Source: Buttiauxella warmboldiae
GTDB taxonomy: Bacteria; Pseudomonadota; Gammaproteobacteria; Enterobacterales; Enterobacteriaceae
NCBI RefSeq assembly: GCF_003818135.1
Contig: NZ_RPOH01000036.1
Location: 1 to 64,000, forward strand
Direction: 5' to 3'
DNA length: 64,000 nt
Part shown: one piece after another, positions 26,934-38,100 of the stretch
How positions within the stretch are numbered: the stretch's first letter is position 1
Layout: the number at the start of each line of letters is the position of its first letter
Program-made: the position numbers and the translations under genes
Notes under the pieces: model-generated
Told to the model about the DNA's origin: nothing
Databases searched by the model: none
Seen by the model: only the letters and a program-made list of their open reading frames with translations

Positions 26934-26959
26934 AAGGGATAACCAAAAGGTCAAAACGG

Positions 26960-28351
26960 TTATTTGGCTGATTTACGGCCATAGACGGCCCAGGTAATCA
27001 CCACACAAACAATATAAAACACGAGGAAGACTTTCATCGCGCCCGCCGGCGAGCCGGTTAACGTCAGAGAGGTGCCGAACGCTTTCGGGATAAAGAAGCC
27101 GCCAATTGCGCCAATGGCCGAAATAAAGCCCAGCGCCGCTGCGGTATCGGTTGCCGCTTCGCGCAATGCGCGCTCCTCGCTGCCGCCCTGCGCTTTCACG
27201 CGGTCCATCGTCAGTTTGCGGAAGATAACGGAGATCATCTGGAAGGTCGAACCACTTCCCAGACCGGCCGTCAGGAACAGCATCAGAAACACGCCGAAGA
27301 AGGCAATAAAGTTACCGCCCACGCCGTTATGAGGCAGCGTGGTAAACAGCAGCGCGCTGAAAATGGCCATAAAGATAAAGTTCAACAGGGAGACCCGGGT
27401 GCCGCCGAAACGGTCCGAAATCGCCCCACCCGCAGAGCGTGCCAATGCGCCAAACAGCGGGCCGAAGAAGGCGAAATGCAGAATATCAACCTGCGGGAAC
27501 TGGGTTTTGGCCAGCATCGCGAAACCGGCAGAAAAACCGATAAACGAGCCGAAGGTTGCCAGGTACAGCACACCCATAATCCACAGGTGAGCGCGTTTCA
27601 GCACCGGCAACTGCTCTTTCAGGGAGGCTTTTGAGGTCGCAAGATCGTTCATGCCAAACCAGGCCGCAAGGGTAAAGATGGCCAGCAACGGCACCCACAC
27701 CCACGCGGCGTTTTCGAGGAACAGCATGGTGCCGTCCGCTTGCTCAACGCCTGTGCCGCCAAATACCGCAAACATGGAGAGTGAAATCACCAGCGGTGCA
27801 ATCAGCTGCATCACGCTCACTCCAAGGTTCCCCAGGCCGCCGTTAATCCCCAGCGCCCCGCCCTGTTTTGCTTTCGGGAAGAAGAAGCTGATGTTCGCCA
27901 TACTGGAGGCAAAGTTTGCCCCGGCAAAACCGCAAAGCAACGCAATGGTAATAAATACGCTAAATGGCGTAGTCGGGTTCTGCACCGCAAGGCCTAGCCA
28001 TACGCAGGGGATAATTAATATCCCGGTGCTGAAAGCCGTCCAGCGGCGGCCACCGAATACCGGCACCATAAAGGAGTAAGGTACGCGCAGCAGCGCGCCG
28101 GAAACGGACGGCAGCGCGGTCAGCATAAAGAGCTGGTCGGTGGTGAAGTTAAAACCCACTTTATTCAGATTCACCGCCACGGCGCTGAACAACATCCATA
28201 CACAGAATGCTAATAACAGGCAGGGAACGGAAATCCATAAGTTGCGGCTGGCAACTCCGTGGCCCTTAGTTTGCCAGAATGCCGGTTCTTCTGGCCGCCA
28301 TTCGGTGATAAGCGATGCCGTTTTCTGGCTACAATCGGGTGAGCGCGACAT
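26960..28351 (-). CDS. narK: Nitrate/nitrite transporter NarK
   Basis: Major-facilitator inner-membrane protein that imports nitrate and exports nitrite for respiratory nitrate reduction. Starting at MSRSPDCSQKTASLITEWRP gives 463 residues, the E. coli length, with GAGG 5 bases upstream. A longer frame would add 34 unconserved residues and run across the FNR-box region. The nitrate-signature segments CGFAGANFASSMANISFFFP and GLGSGSTFQMISVIF, with the anion-binding Arg residues, are present. About 12 membrane helices. Expression is FNR- and NarL-dependent by the sites upstream. Confidence 0.96.
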   Translation of the reverse strand: MSRSPDCSQKTASLITEWRPEEPAFWQTKGHGVASRNLWISVPCLLLAFCVWMLFSAVAVNLNKVGFNFTTDQLFMLTALPSVSGALLRVPYSFMVPVFGGRRWTAFSTGILIIPCVWLGLAVQNPTTPFSVFITIALLCGFAGANFASSMANISFFFPKAKQGGALGINGGLGNLGVSVMQLIAPLVISLSMFAVFGGTGVEQADGTMLFLENAAWVWVPLLAIFTLAAWFGMNDLATSKASLKEQLPVLKRAHLWIMGVLYLATFGSFIGFSAGFAMLAKTQFPQVDILHFAFFGPLFGALARSAGGAISDRFGGTRVSLLNFIFMAIFSALLFTTLPHNGVGGNFIAFFGVFLMLFLTAGLGSGSTFQMISVIFRKLTMDRVKAQGGSEERALREAATDTAAALGFISAIGAIGGFFIPKAFGTSLTLTGSPAGAMKVFLVFYIVCVVITWAVYGRKSAK

Positions 28352-28412
28352 AAACACCTCAAAAAGAGTGAGAGTAATTGCCGCCACCTTAGGGGCTTGT
28401 CGGGAATAAAAA

Positions 28413-28426
28413 TTGATGTGAATCAA
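28413..28426. promoter_or_regulatory. FNR box of narK promoter
   Basis: TTGATGTGAATCAA is a perfect FNR palindrome. With the site at -41.5, transcription would start near 28378. TAAGGT on the minus strand (28386-28391) is then correctly placed as the -10 hexamer. Confidence 0.9.
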
Positions 28427-28472
28427 GGGACAACCCATCTGAACGCTGAGCAAAAATTGACCGTCATTCTTT

Positions 28473-28596
28473 ATAGGTAAAGATAAAAAAGCTAAATAGT
28501 GTGGTTTTTCACAAACCTGACCACAACTGCCAGCGGCCTAACCCGGCAGCATGTCCCTTATGGCAATTAATGGGTAATACTTAATGGGTATGGGTA
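28473..28596. promoter_or_regulatory. NarL/NarP heptamer cluster between narK and narX
   Basis: Minus-strand heptamers fitting TACYNMT occur at 28473-28479 (TACCTAT, about -95 to narK) and as three TACCCAT copies at 28570-28576, 28584-28590 and 28590-28596, the last two sharing one base. The arrangement is suited to NarL control of narK and perhaps of divergent narX. Confidence 0.65.
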
Positions 28597-28659
28597 TACT
28601 CCGGGTGATGTCTGAGAATAACCGTAACTAGCTTTCCCACACCCGGAGTCTACCTGTCG

Positions 28660-30444
28660 ATGCTAAAACGCCTGCTTTCCCCCCTCACTCTGTTCAACCA
28701 ACTGGCGCTGATTGTGCTGTTGTTGGCGGTGCTGGGCGTCGCAGGAATGAGCCTTGCGGGCTGGCTGGCACAGGGTATTCAGGGCAATGCCCATGCGATT
28801 AATAAAGCCGGGTCGATGCGAATGCAGAGCTATCGCCTGCTTGCCGCTATCCCGCTCACGGCAAAGGACCAGGCGCTGTTCACTGAAATGGAACAGACCA
28901 CCTGGAGTGCCGATCTACAGGAAGCCGCGCGGCAGGATGGTCAGCAGGCAAAACTCGCCGCGCTGCAACGTTACTGGCGCGAAGCGTTAGAACCGGCGCT
29001 GCGTAAGGCGCAGAACGCCGAACAGGTGAAGCCCCACGTCGCTGATTTTGTCGCGCATATCGACCAGCTAGTCACCATTTTTGATCACACTACCGAAATG
29101 CGCCTGCACCGTATTATCCAACTGCAGTTGGGGATGGCGGCGTTAATCGGCCTGCTGATTATTTTTACCGTTATCTGGTTACGCAAAAGGCTGCTGCGGC
29201 CATGGCAGAAATTACTGGCGATGGCGCAGGCTATCGGCCAGCGCGACTTCACCCACCGCGTCACCCTGCGTGGCAGTGATGAAATGGCGACGCTCGGTAG
29301 CGCGCTGAACGGTATGTCGGCAGAGCTGGCTGAAAGCTACGCCAGCCTTGAGCAACGGGTGCGAGAGAAAACCGCCGGGCTGGAGCAAAAAAACCAGATC
29401 CTGTCGTTTCTCTATCAGGCCAACCGTCGCCTGCACTCCCAGGCTCCGCTGTGCCAGCGCCTGTCGCCGGTACTGAGCGAATTACAACGCCTGACGCCGC
29501 TGCGCAATATTGAACTGCGGGTCTATGAATATGAAGACGAAGAGAATTACGCAGAGTATACCTACCAGCCCGACAGCAGTTGCGAAGCCAGCGGCTGTCA
29601 TCTTTGCCCACGTGAGCCGCTGTTCCAGCCCGGTGAAACCACCGCACAAAAATGGCGCTTAATTGACAATCAGGTTCAGTATGGGCTGGTGCTGGCCCAG
29701 CTACCTTTCGGAAAAAACCTGACGCACGACCAGCAGCAGCTGATCCTAACCTTAATGGAACAGCTGACCGCCACGCTTGCGCTGGAGCGCCAGCATGAGC
29801 GCCAGCAGCAGCTGGTCGTGATGGAGGAACGTTCGGCGATTGCCCGTGAGCTACACGACTCTATCGCCCAGTCGCTCTCCTGTCTGAAAATGCAGGTCAG
29901 CTGTATGCAAATGCAGGGGGCTTCCCTGCCCGCTGAAATGCAGACGTTACTCGGGCAGATGCGCAACGAGCTGAATACCTCATGGCGACAGCTGCGGGAG
30001 TTACTGACGACCTTCCGCCTGCAATTAACCGAACCGGGTTTGCGCCCGGCGCTGGAAGCCAGCTGCCGTGAATTTAGTGAAAAGCTGGGTTTCGCGGTGA
30101 ATCTTGATTATCAGGTGCCGCCGCGCCTCGTGCCCTCCCATCAGGCGATTCATCTGGTGCAAATCACCCGCGAAGCGCTTAATAACAGCCTGAAACATGC
30201 CAACGCCAGCGCCTGTGGCGTCAGCGTTATCTATCACGACAAGCAAATGACCTTAACCATCTGGGATAACGGTCAGGGTATTGCCGACCACGGCGAGCGC
30301 CGTAACCACTATGGGCTGATCATTATGCGCGACCGTGCACAAAGCCTGAAAGGCGACTGCCAGGTGCGTGCACGCCCGGGCGGCGGTACTCAGGTCATCG
30401 TAAATTTTATCCCCGAAATAGCCACAGGAGCCAATCATGAGTAA
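28660..30444 (+). CDS. narX: Nitrate/nitrite sensor histidine kinase NarX
   Basis: Membrane sensor that phosphorylates NarL (and NarP) when nitrate or nitrite is present. The 594-residue protein has a first membrane helix (about 15-37), a periplasmic ligand P-box [15 protein letters not shown], a second helix (about 152-174), a HAMP linker, a Cys-containing central module ([13 protein letters not shown]), the H-box with His399 in [11 protein letters not shown] and a C-terminal HATPase domain ([11 protein letters not shown]). It overlaps narL by 8 bases and is divergent from narK. Confidence 0.97.
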   Translation: MLKRLLSPLTLFNQLALIVLLLAVLGVAGMSLAGWLAQGIQGNAHAINKAGSMRMQSYRLLAAIPLTAKDQALFTEMEQTTWSADLQEAARQDGQQAKLAALQRYWREALEPALRKAQNAEQVKPHVADFVAHIDQLVTIFDHTTEMRLHRIIQLQLGMAALIGLLIIFTVIWLRKRLLRPWQKLLAMAQAIGQRDFTHRVTLRGSDEMATLGSALNGMSAELAESYASLEQRVREKTAGLEQKNQILSFLYQANRRLHSQAPLCQRLSPVLSELQRLTPLRNIELRVYEYEDEENYAEYTYQPDSSCEASGCHLCPREPLFQPGETTAQKWRLIDNQVQYGLVLAQLPFGKNLTHDQQQLILTLMEQLTATLALERQHERQQQLVVMEERSAIARELHDSIAQSLSCLKMQVSCMQMQGASLPAEMQTLLGQMRNELNTSWRQLRELLTTFRLQLTEPGLRPALEASCREFSEKLGFAVNLDYQVPPRLVPSHQAIHLVQITREALNNSLKHANASACGVSVIYHDKQMTLTIWDNGQGIADHGERRNHYGLIIMRDRAQSLKGDCQVRARPGGGTQVIVNFIPEIATGANHE

Positions 30445-31087
30445 CCCGGAAGCCTCGACCATACTGCTTATCGACGATCATCCCATGCTGCGTACTGGCG
30501 TGAAACAACTCATCAGTATGGCGCCGGAACTGGCGGTTGTTGGTGAAGCGGGTAATGGCGAGCAAGGGGTGTTGCTGGCTGAGGATCTCGATCCGGACCT
30601 GATTCTGCTGGATTTAAATATGCCGGGCATGAACGGGCTGGAAACCCTGGACTGCCTGCGTGAAAAACCGCTATCCGGGCGGATCGTGGTGTTCAGCGTT
30701 TCCAACCATGAAGAGGATGTCGTCACCGCGCTCAAAAGAGGCGCCGATGGCTATCTTCTGAAAGATATGGAGCCGGAAGAGTTGCTCAAAGCGCTACAGC
30801 AAGCCGCTACCGGGGAAATGGTTCTCAGCGAGGCGTTAACGCCGGTGCTGGCGGCAAGCCTGCGCGCTAACCGCGCGACCTCTGACCGCGACGTCAATCT
30901 GTTAACGCCGCGCGAGCGCGATATTCTCAAACTGATTGCTCAGGGTTTGCCAAACAAGATGATCGCCCGTCGTCTGGATATCACCGAAAGCACCGTGAAG
31001 GTGCACGTTAAGCATCTGCTGAAGAAGATGAAGCTCAAATCCCGCGTCGAAGCCGCCGTGTGGGTGCATCAGGACCGGATATTTTAA
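30437..31087 (+). CDS. narL: Nitrate response regulator NarL
   Basis: DNA-binding response regulator that activates nitrate respiration genes and represses alternative pathways. The 216-residue protein has a receiver domain with phospho-acceptor Asp59 ([13 protein letters not shown]) and a LuxR-type helix-turn-helix ([25 protein letters not shown], split around residues 155-180). It is translated from within the end of narX and overlaps the converging ychO by 4 bases at their stop codons. Confidence 0.98.
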   Translation: MSNPEASTILLIDDHPMLRTGVKQLISMAPELAVVGEAGNGEQGVLLAEDLDPDLILLDLNMPGMNGLETLDCLREKPLSGRIVVFSVSNHEEDVVTALKRGADGYLLKDMEPEELLKALQQAATGEMVLSEALTPVLAASLRANRATSDRDVNLLTPRERDILKLIAQGLPNKMIARRLDITESTVKVHVKHLLKKMKLKSRVEAAVWVHQDRIF

Positions 31088-32490
31088 GGTAACTCGGGGA
31101 TCAGCTGGTAGCGCGGATCGGCAAGTGGGCTCACCACGATCGGCTCCGCCAGCTGCAGGGTAATCCAGTTTGAGGTCACCTTTTGGCCTTTATCATCCTC
31201 AATCACCACTGACAAACGGTACTCGTTTGGCCCTTCAGAACGCCAGGCTGGCATAATCATACTCCAGCCGCTGGTGTCGCGATTATCCGCAGGCGGCGTC
31301 AGGCTAAGCGCTTGCGTATCGCCCTGCCAGCTGACGTTTTTAATGCCATGGCTGGCGCGAATTTGCAGCTTAAGCGCCACGGTTTCGCCCGGCTGTAACT
31401 CCCAGGGCGGCGTGGCCAGAAAGACGGATAGCGTTCTGCGCTGGCGATACTCCAGCACCGGCAGTGAATCGCGCTCTACGTTGTCATAACGGCTGCCGCG
31501 CAGTGAGCTGGTGGTCGCCACTTCAGCCGCGGAGAGCTGTTTTTCCACCGGCACACCAAAACGGTAATTCACCTTCAGGCCGAGATTATCCTGCGCAACG
31601 CCGCTCTCACCCTGCTTATGTTGCGCGGTCAGCGTCAGCAGCGGAATGGGGGTATAGCTTAACCCCATGGTCACCGCCACGGGGTTGCGGTAGCCGGTGC
31701 CGCTATCAAACAGATCGACTCGTTGGCCGAAATATTGCTCAAGGCTGAGGCTGGTATTGATATGGCGATAAAACGGCAGCCAGGCCTGAGCGGTAACATC
31801 ATAACCGCGCGCCAGACGCTGCTCGAGCGTTTCACCGCCGGTGCGTTGCCACCCGGTTAACGGCTGATAGTAGTTTGCGGAAAGGCGCAGATACTCGCCC
31901 CAGGCTTCGGCCCCAAAACCGGCGCGTTGCAGATTGCTGGCGAGCTGGTTGTCATAAAAGGCGTTATAGCCCAGCAGCCAGCTGCCTGCCCCCCATCGCT
32001 GCCCGGCGCCAAGATTGCCAATCGTCCCCGCGTCCTGCCGGGTAAAGCCAACCTGGCTCCAGGTCAGATAACGGTGGTTATCCTGCCATGGGGTAAACAG
32101 AGAGGCGCTGCTGCCGCTCCAGTCACCGTGCTCATCCACCAGCAGGTTAATCCGGGCGTTCCCCCACGGCGACAACAGCGATTCAGCTTCGCTGGTGACT
32201 TTGTCGGCCAGCGCATCCCGCAGACGTGTAAAAGCAAACAGGCGCGCCTGCTCGCCGGTATCCAGCTCGTCATCGATCATGCTGGCTTCAGCGAATTTTT
32301 TAGCCATGGCGGCGATTTCACGCGCGGCGGCATCGGTTTCCGGAGCCAGCCCCATATCGGGCAATTGCACCGCTGCGCGCGCAAATGGATCTTCAGCTTG
32401 CTCGATAAAGGTCTGCCGGGTAGCGGCAGCCCCTCCAGCGCTGAAGAGTGCGTAAGCCAGGGTGAAAAATGAAACAACTTTTCTAAACAT
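31084..32490 (-). CDS. ychO: Invasin-like outer-membrane protein YchO
   Basis: Predicted inverse-autotransporter type beta-barrel protein. The 468-residue protein has a signal peptide (about 1-23), an N-terminal helical segment, the intimin/invasin beta-domain from about 95 to 310 ([24 protein letters not shown] motif region, residues about 165-190) and a C-terminal Ig-like domain (about 345-450). It lacks the long repeat passenger of true invasins. Its stop overlaps narL by 4 bases on the opposite strand. In E. coli it is next to ychN; here the nas cluster intervenes. Confidence 0.9.
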   Translation of the reverse strand: MFRKVVSFFTLAYALFSAGGAAATRQTFIEQAEDPFARAAVQLPDMGLAPETDAAAREIAAMAKKFAEASMIDDELDTGEQARLFAFTRLRDALADKVTSEAESLLSPWGNARINLLVDEHGDWSGSSASLFTPWQDNHRYLTWSQVGFTRQDAGTIGNLGAGQRWGAGSWLLGYNAFYDNQLASNLQRAGFGAEAWGEYLRLSANYYQPLTGWQRTGGETLEQRLARGYDVTAQAWLPFYRHINTSLSLEQYFGQRVDLFDSGTGYRNPVAVTMGLSYTPIPLLTLTAQHKQGESGVAQDNLGLKVNYRFGVPVEKQLSAAEVATTSSLRGSRYDNVERDSLPVLEYRQRRTLSVFLATPPWELQPGETVALKLQIRASHGIKNVSWQGDTQALSLTPPADNRDTSGWSMIMPAWRSEGPNEYRLSVVIEDDKGQKVTSNWITLQLAEPIVVSPLADPRYQLIPELP

Positions 32491-32556
32491 CGGGAAATAA
32501 TAGCATCATGCCAGCGCAGATCCTTGTTAAAACTGCTCACACCGCTTAGCTGAGGC

Positions 32557-35136
32557 TTATTTGAGCAAGGTTTTCAGCTCCGGGATGCAGGAGCCGCAGC
32601 AGGTTCCGCAGCGTAGTTTTTCGCCCAACATCGCCACCGACCGGCACCCGCTGGCGATCGCCGCCAGGATAGTTTTCTCCCCGACGCCAAAACAGCTGCA
32701 CACCGTCGCGCCAGCCTCCTCCTGTGCCGTCGGAGCTTTGCCCGCCAGCAGGAGATAGCGCTCCGCAGATGAGGTCGGCGCTTGCTGAAATGCAGCCAGC
32801 ACCGCAACGCTATTAATTTCAGGCCAGCTTTTGGCTGCGTAACACGCCAGCTGTAATTCCCCCTTATGCCATGCGAGAAAATGGTTAAATTCGCCGTCCC
32901 CGCAGGCCGTTTGCAATTGCCAGCCACGCCCGCTAACTAGCGTTTCTACCCATGCCTGAACGTTGCTGTCAGCGGCACACAGGAAATGCTGAACGCCGGA
33001 TGAACTCTGCCGCCACCACTGTATTTCCGGGGCAAAATCAATTTCCGCGCGGGCAAATATTTCCCCTTGCCACGCAGGCTGCCAGCGCTGGATACGCACC
33101 GCAGTTTGCTTGCTTTCCGGCTGCCCCGAATGCGGGTCGCACACCCCGGCCACCAGGGCGTTAATCAGCCCACGGCGGGCAAACTGCTGGCTCCAGTGCA
33201 TCGGCACAAAGACGCTGCCCGGCCGCTGGTTATCACTCACCAGCACACGCGCTACCATCCCTCCCTGCCGCGAAGCCACTCTGACCAGCCCTTTATTGGT
33301 GACACCGTAACGTATTGCGTCACGCGGATGGATCTCAAGAAACGGCATAGTGATATGTTGCAGCAGGCGCGGCACGCGCCCGGTGCGCGTCATGGTGTGC
33401 CACTGGTCGCGAATGCGCCCGGTGTTGAGTATTAAGGGGTACACATGGTCAGCCACGGCCTGCGGTAAGCAAGGCTCAACCGGCACCAGCTGAAATTTTC
33501 CGTCAGGGCGCCAGCTTCTGAAGAGTGAAGGTTCTTCTGCCGCTATCGGCCAGCATACGGGTTCCAGCGCGTCGTACTGCTCCCGGCTGAGATTTGCCAA
33601 CACGCTGATATCAAAGGCGCGCGTGCCGTTATTTTGATAGCCGGAAAGCGCCGCGTGCTCACTGAAAATTTGCTGCGGATGTTGCCAGTTAAAAGCCTGG
33701 CGATAACCCAGCCGTTGGGCGATTTGCGCCACCATCCACCAGTCAGCCCGTGCTTCACCCGGCGCAGGCAAAAACGCACGCTGGCGCGAAATTCGCCGTT
33801 CAGAGTTGGTCACCGTGCCGTTTTTTTCGCCCCAGGCGAGCGCCGGAAATTTCACCGTAGCGTATCGCAAAGTATCGGTTTCACGCGCCACATCCGATAC
33901 GATAACCAGCGGACAATTCGCCAGAGCCTGCGCCACTCGGGAACTATCCGGCAGTGACACCAGTGGATTAGTGCCCATAATCCACACCGCTTTTACCTCT
34001 CCGCGCCCTACTGCTTCAAACAGTTCAACCGCCATCAATCCTGGCGTTTCGGCGATGCGTTCGCTTCCCCAGAAGCGCCCAAGCCTTGCGATATCTGCCG
34101 CGTCAAAACTCATATGGCAGGCCAGCTGGTTAGCAAGCCCTCCAACTTCGCGACCGCCCATGGCATTTGGCTGTCCGGTCAGCGAAAACGGGCCGCAGCC
34201 GGGCCGGCCAATTTTGCCACTCGCCAGATGCACGTTGATAATTGCGTTGCATTTATCGCTGCCGCTCGCCGACTGGTTGATGCCCATGGTGTAAAGCGTC
34301 ATGGCGCGATTGGCCTGCGCGAACCATTGCCAGAAGGTTTGCACATCTACACTGTCCAGTTGGCAAAAGTCGGCGGTTTTTTCCAGCGTCCAGTTTGCGG
34401 CTATTTCCAGCGCGGCGGTTTGTCCGTCAAAAGTGTTATCGACTTGAGACGACGACAAAATATTCAATAAGCCGACAAACAATGCGGCGTCGCTTCCGGG
34501 GCGCAATGCCAGATGCAAGTCGGCAATCTCGCAGGTTGCGGTGCGCCGGGGGTCAATCACCACCACTTTCATCTGCGGGCGCTGCTGTTTAGCCTGCACC
34601 AGGCGCTGATACAGCACCGGATGCGCCCATGCCGCATTTGAACCCGCCAGCACCACCAGGTCAGTTTGCTCGAGATCTTCATAGCTGCACGGCACAAAAT
34701 CCGCGCCAAACGCCCGTTTGTAACCCACCACCGCCGAGGACATACACAGCCGCGAATTGGTATCGATATTCCCCGCGCCGATAAAGCCCTTCATCAGCTT
34801 ATTGGCGGCGTAATAGTCTTCGGTCAGTAACTGCCCGGAGGCGTAAAACGCCACCGCTTTGGGGCCAAACTGGTCAATAATGGCTTGCAGGCGCGCAGCC
34901 GTTTCATCTAATGCCAGGTTCCATTCCACACGTTCGCCGTTGATTTCGGGATGCAGTAAACGGCCTTCGAGGCCGAGCGTTTCGCCTAGTGCCGCGCCTT
35001 TTACGCACAATCGCCCAAAGTTTGCCGGGTGCCGTTTGTCGCCGCTTATCTCGACGCTTCCGCTGTCAGTTGTATGGGCTTCCACTCCACAACCGACGCC
35101 GCAGTAAGGGCACGTTGAACGCACAATGTTTGTCAT
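32557..35136 (-). CDS. nasA: Assimilatory nitrate reductase catalytic subunit NasA
   Basis: Cytoplasmic molybdoenzyme that reduces nitrate to nitrite for nitrogen assimilation. The start at MTNIVRSTCPYCGVGC gives 859 residues; its ATGA overlaps the upstream stop and GGAGG is present. Cys9, 12, 16 and 44 bind a 4Fe-4S cluster, followed by bis-MGD molybdopterin domains. A C-terminal BFD-like 2Fe-2S domain (CSCFGVG ... CGTCCGSC) probably accepts electrons from the NasC module. It is the last gene of the nas operon, with no clear terminator in the 66 bases before ychO. E. coli K-12 lacks it. Confidence 0.95.
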   Translation of the reverse strand: MTNIVRSTCPYCGVGCGVEAHTTDSGSVEISGDKRHPANFGRLCVKGAALGETLGLEGRLLHPEINGERVEWNLALDETAARLQAIIDQFGPKAVAFYASGQLLTEDYYAANKLMKGFIGAGNIDTNSRLCMSSAVVGYKRAFGADFVPCSYEDLEQTDLVVLAGSNAAWAHPVLYQRLVQAKQQRPQMKVVVIDPRRTATCEIADLHLALRPGSDAALFVGLLNILSSSQVDNTFDGQTAALEIAANWTLEKTADFCQLDSVDVQTFWQWFAQANRAMTLYTMGINQSASGSDKCNAIINVHLASGKIGRPGCGPFSLTGQPNAMGGREVGGLANQLACHMSFDAADIARLGRFWGSERIAETPGLMAVELFEAVGRGEVKAVWIMGTNPLVSLPDSSRVAQALANCPLVIVSDVARETDTLRYATVKFPALAWGEKNGTVTNSERRISRQRAFLPAPGEARADWWMVAQIAQRLGYRQAFNWQHPQQIFSEHAALSGYQNNGTRAFDISVLANLSREQYDALEPVCWPIAAEEPSLFRSWRPDGKFQLVPVEPCLPQAVADHVYPLILNTGRIRDQWHTMTRTGRVPRLLQHITMPFLEIHPRDAIRYGVTNKGLVRVASRQGGMVARVLVSDNQRPGSVFVPMHWSQQFARRGLINALVAGVCDPHSGQPESKQTAVRIQRWQPAWQGEIFARAEIDFAPEIQWWRQSSSGVQHFLCAADSNVQAWVETLVSGRGWQLQTACGDGEFNHFLAWHKGELQLACYAAKSWPEINSVAVLAAFQQAPTSSAERYLLLAGKAPTAQEEAGATVCSCFGVGEKTILAAIASGCRSVAMLGEKLRCGTCCGSCIPELKTLLK

Positions 35137-38100
35137 GAAGCCTCCGCACGCACGATCAGCGCCTGGCTTCCCACCCACACGCTGCCCTGTTCTACTTTCA
35201 CCGGCCAGGCGCGCACAGCGGGTTCCCCATTCTGCGTGCGCCCGTCGCGCAGGCGAATACGGTGTTTGTAAAGTGGCGAAATGACAATCGGCTCACCGGC
35301 AGCGTCACCGACAATACCCCGTGACAGCACATTGGCATCGCTGCCCGGTTCGAGGTTATCGAGCGCGTAAATCGCATCGCCAAAGCGAAACAGCGCAATT
35401 TGCAGCTCGCCCAGGCGGGCACCGATTCCCGCCTGCGGTGGAATGTCGCTGACGTTGCACACCTCAAGCCACGGTTTGGCGGGCGTGGTGGCAGGCAGAT
35501 GCACAACGTCGCTGACGGGCTGTAACTGCCCGCGCAGGTTCTGACGCTGCACCGCTTCGTCCGGTTGTTCGCTGTTCACATAAGAGCGGAACAGGGCGAG
35601 ACGATCCGGGCTGTTGAGCGTGGTTTGCCATTCGCACTGGTAACTATCCACCACGCTTGCCATCTCTTTTTCCAGCTCGTCAGCCAGGCCGAGGCTGTCG
35701 TGCAAAATCACGTCACGAAGATATTCAATGCCGCCTTCGAGGTTGTCCATCCAGGTGCTGGTGCGCTGCAAACTGTCGGCGGTGCGGAGGTAAAACATCA
35801 GCAAACGGTCGATGGTGCGGATCAGCGCTTCCCGGTCAAGATCGCTGGCGAACAAATCCGCGTGACGCGGCTTCATGCCGCCATTACCGCACACATACAG
35901 GTTCCAGCCTTTATCGGTGGCAATCACGCCGATATCTTTGCTTTGCGCTTCTGCGCATTCGCGGGTGCAGCCGGAGACCGCCATTTTGATTTTATGCGGC
36001 GTGCGCAGCCCCTTGTAGCGGTTCTCCAGCTCAATCGCTAACCCCGTTGAGTCCTGCACGCCGTAACGGCACCAGGTTGAACCGACGCAGGATTTCACGG
36101 TGCGTAGTGATTTACCGTAGGCGTGGCCGGTTTCAAACCCTGCCGCCACTAATTCAGCCCAAATCGCCGGGAGTTCTTCAAGGCGCGCGCCAAAGAGATC
36201 GATGCGCTGGCCGCCGGTGATTTTACTGTACAGCCGGTAGCGTTTTGCCACCTGACCGATGGCAATCAGGCCGTCCGGCGTGATTTCCCCTGCGGGAACC
36301 CGCGGCACAATCGAGTAAGTGCCGTCTTTCTGGATGTTGGCGAAGTAACGATCGTTAGTGTCCTGCAGCGGAAGATGCGCGGGTTTAAGCAAGTATTCAT
36401 TCCAGCACGAGGCCAGCACCGACGCCGCCAGCGGCTTGCAGATTTCGCAGCCGTCGCCGTGCCCGTAGCGGCTAATCAGCTGTTCAAAGCTACGGATATG
36501 GTTAACGCGCACCAGATGGTAAATTTCCTGGCGCGAGTACCGGAAGTGTTCGCAGATGTCCTTTTTCACCTCCACGCCCTGCTCTTGCAGTTGGTATTCC
36601 ATCACCTGTTTCACCAGCGCCGAACAGCCGCCGCAGCCCGTCGCCGCTTTGGTGCAGGCTTTGATTGCGCCCATGTCCCCCGCGCCGTTGCTTACCGCCG
36701 CGCAAATATCCGCTTTGCTGACGTTATGGCAAGAGCAAATCTGTGCGGTTTCCGGTAATGCCGCGACGCCCAGCCCTTTTGGTGCGCCGCCTTCCATTGC
36801 TGGCAGAATCAGGCTTTCCGGCCGTGCGGGGAGCGCCATGCCGTTGAGCATCATTTGCAGCAGCGTGGCATATTCCTGGCTGTCGCCCACCAGCACGCCG
36901 CCGAGCAGGGTTTTGTTATCGGCTGAAACGACGATCTTTTTGTAGATTTGCTGCGGGCCGTTAGTCCATTGGTAACTCTGGCAGCCGGGCGTACGCCCGT
37001 GAGCATCGCCAAACGAGGCCACTTCCACGCCGAGCAATTTTAGTTTAGTGCTCATATCCGCGCCGAGGAATGCGGATTCAGCGCCCGCAAGCGTTGCCGC
37101 CGCGACACGTGCCATTTGGTAACCGGGAGCCACGAGGCCAAAGATTTTTCCTTCCCACAAAGCGCATTCACCGATGGCATAAATCGCGCTGTCGCTGGTC
37201 TGGCAGCTGTCGTTAATCACAATTCCGCCGCGTTCGCCCAGCGCCAGTTCGCACTGGCGAGCCAGCGTGTCCTGCGGACGGATGCCAGCGGAAAAAACAA
37301 TAAGATCGCTGTTCAGCGTTGCGCCATCGGCAAAATTAAGCTGCAAACCTTCGGCATCGGTAATCGCGGTGGTCGATTTGCCGGTGTGCACCTGTACGCC
37401 GATATCGCTGATTTTCGCACGCAGCATCGCCGCACCGTCATTATCAAGCTGTACGGCCATCAGGTTCGGCGCAAACTCCACCACATGCGTTTCAAGGCCC
37501 AGCTGTTTAAGGGCGTTCGCCGCTTCCAGCCCCAGCAAACCGCCGCCGATCACCACGCCGCGTTTTGCGTTACGCGCACGTTCCGCAATCGCATCCAGAT
37601 CGTCGAGGGTGCGATAGACAAAACAGCCGGGTAAGTCGTTGCCGGGAACCGGCGGCACAAACGGGTAAGAGCCTGTCGCCAGCACTAACTTGTCAAAGTA
37701 AGTTTCCCGACCGTCGCTGTCGCGAACCACGCGCTGCTGGCGGTCAATCTCAACGATTTGGCTGTGACAACGCAGCTCAATGCCGTGTTGGTTAAAAAAA
37801 TCACCTTCAACCAGCGAAAGCGATTCCGCGCTGCGCCCGGCAAAATATTCCGAAAGATGCACGCGATCGTAGGCTGGATGGCGCTCTGCACCGAACACCA
37901 CAATCTGATAGCTGTGATGCAGCTGTTGCGCCACGCACTGCTCCAGAAAGTGGTGCCCGACCATGCCGTGGCCAATGACTACCAGGGTTGCTTTTGTCAT
38001 GTCGTCATTTCCGGCAGCCAGCGGCTGCTCATCAGAGTGGTAAACATCGAACAGCACGTCAGGCGTAACGGGTGCCGCGCTGAGTAAAATATCGGTGAGC

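Larger units (their letters stand above)
26621..26959. promoter_or_regulatory. narK-narG intergenic control region
   Basis: 339 bases without a gene. Besides the FNR box, NarL heptamer and narK terminator listed separately, the middle (26760-26850) is AT-rich. In E. coli an IHF site there bends the DNA so that upstream NarL reaches the promoter. I see no exact IHF consensus, so that part is only inferred. Confidence 0.6.
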
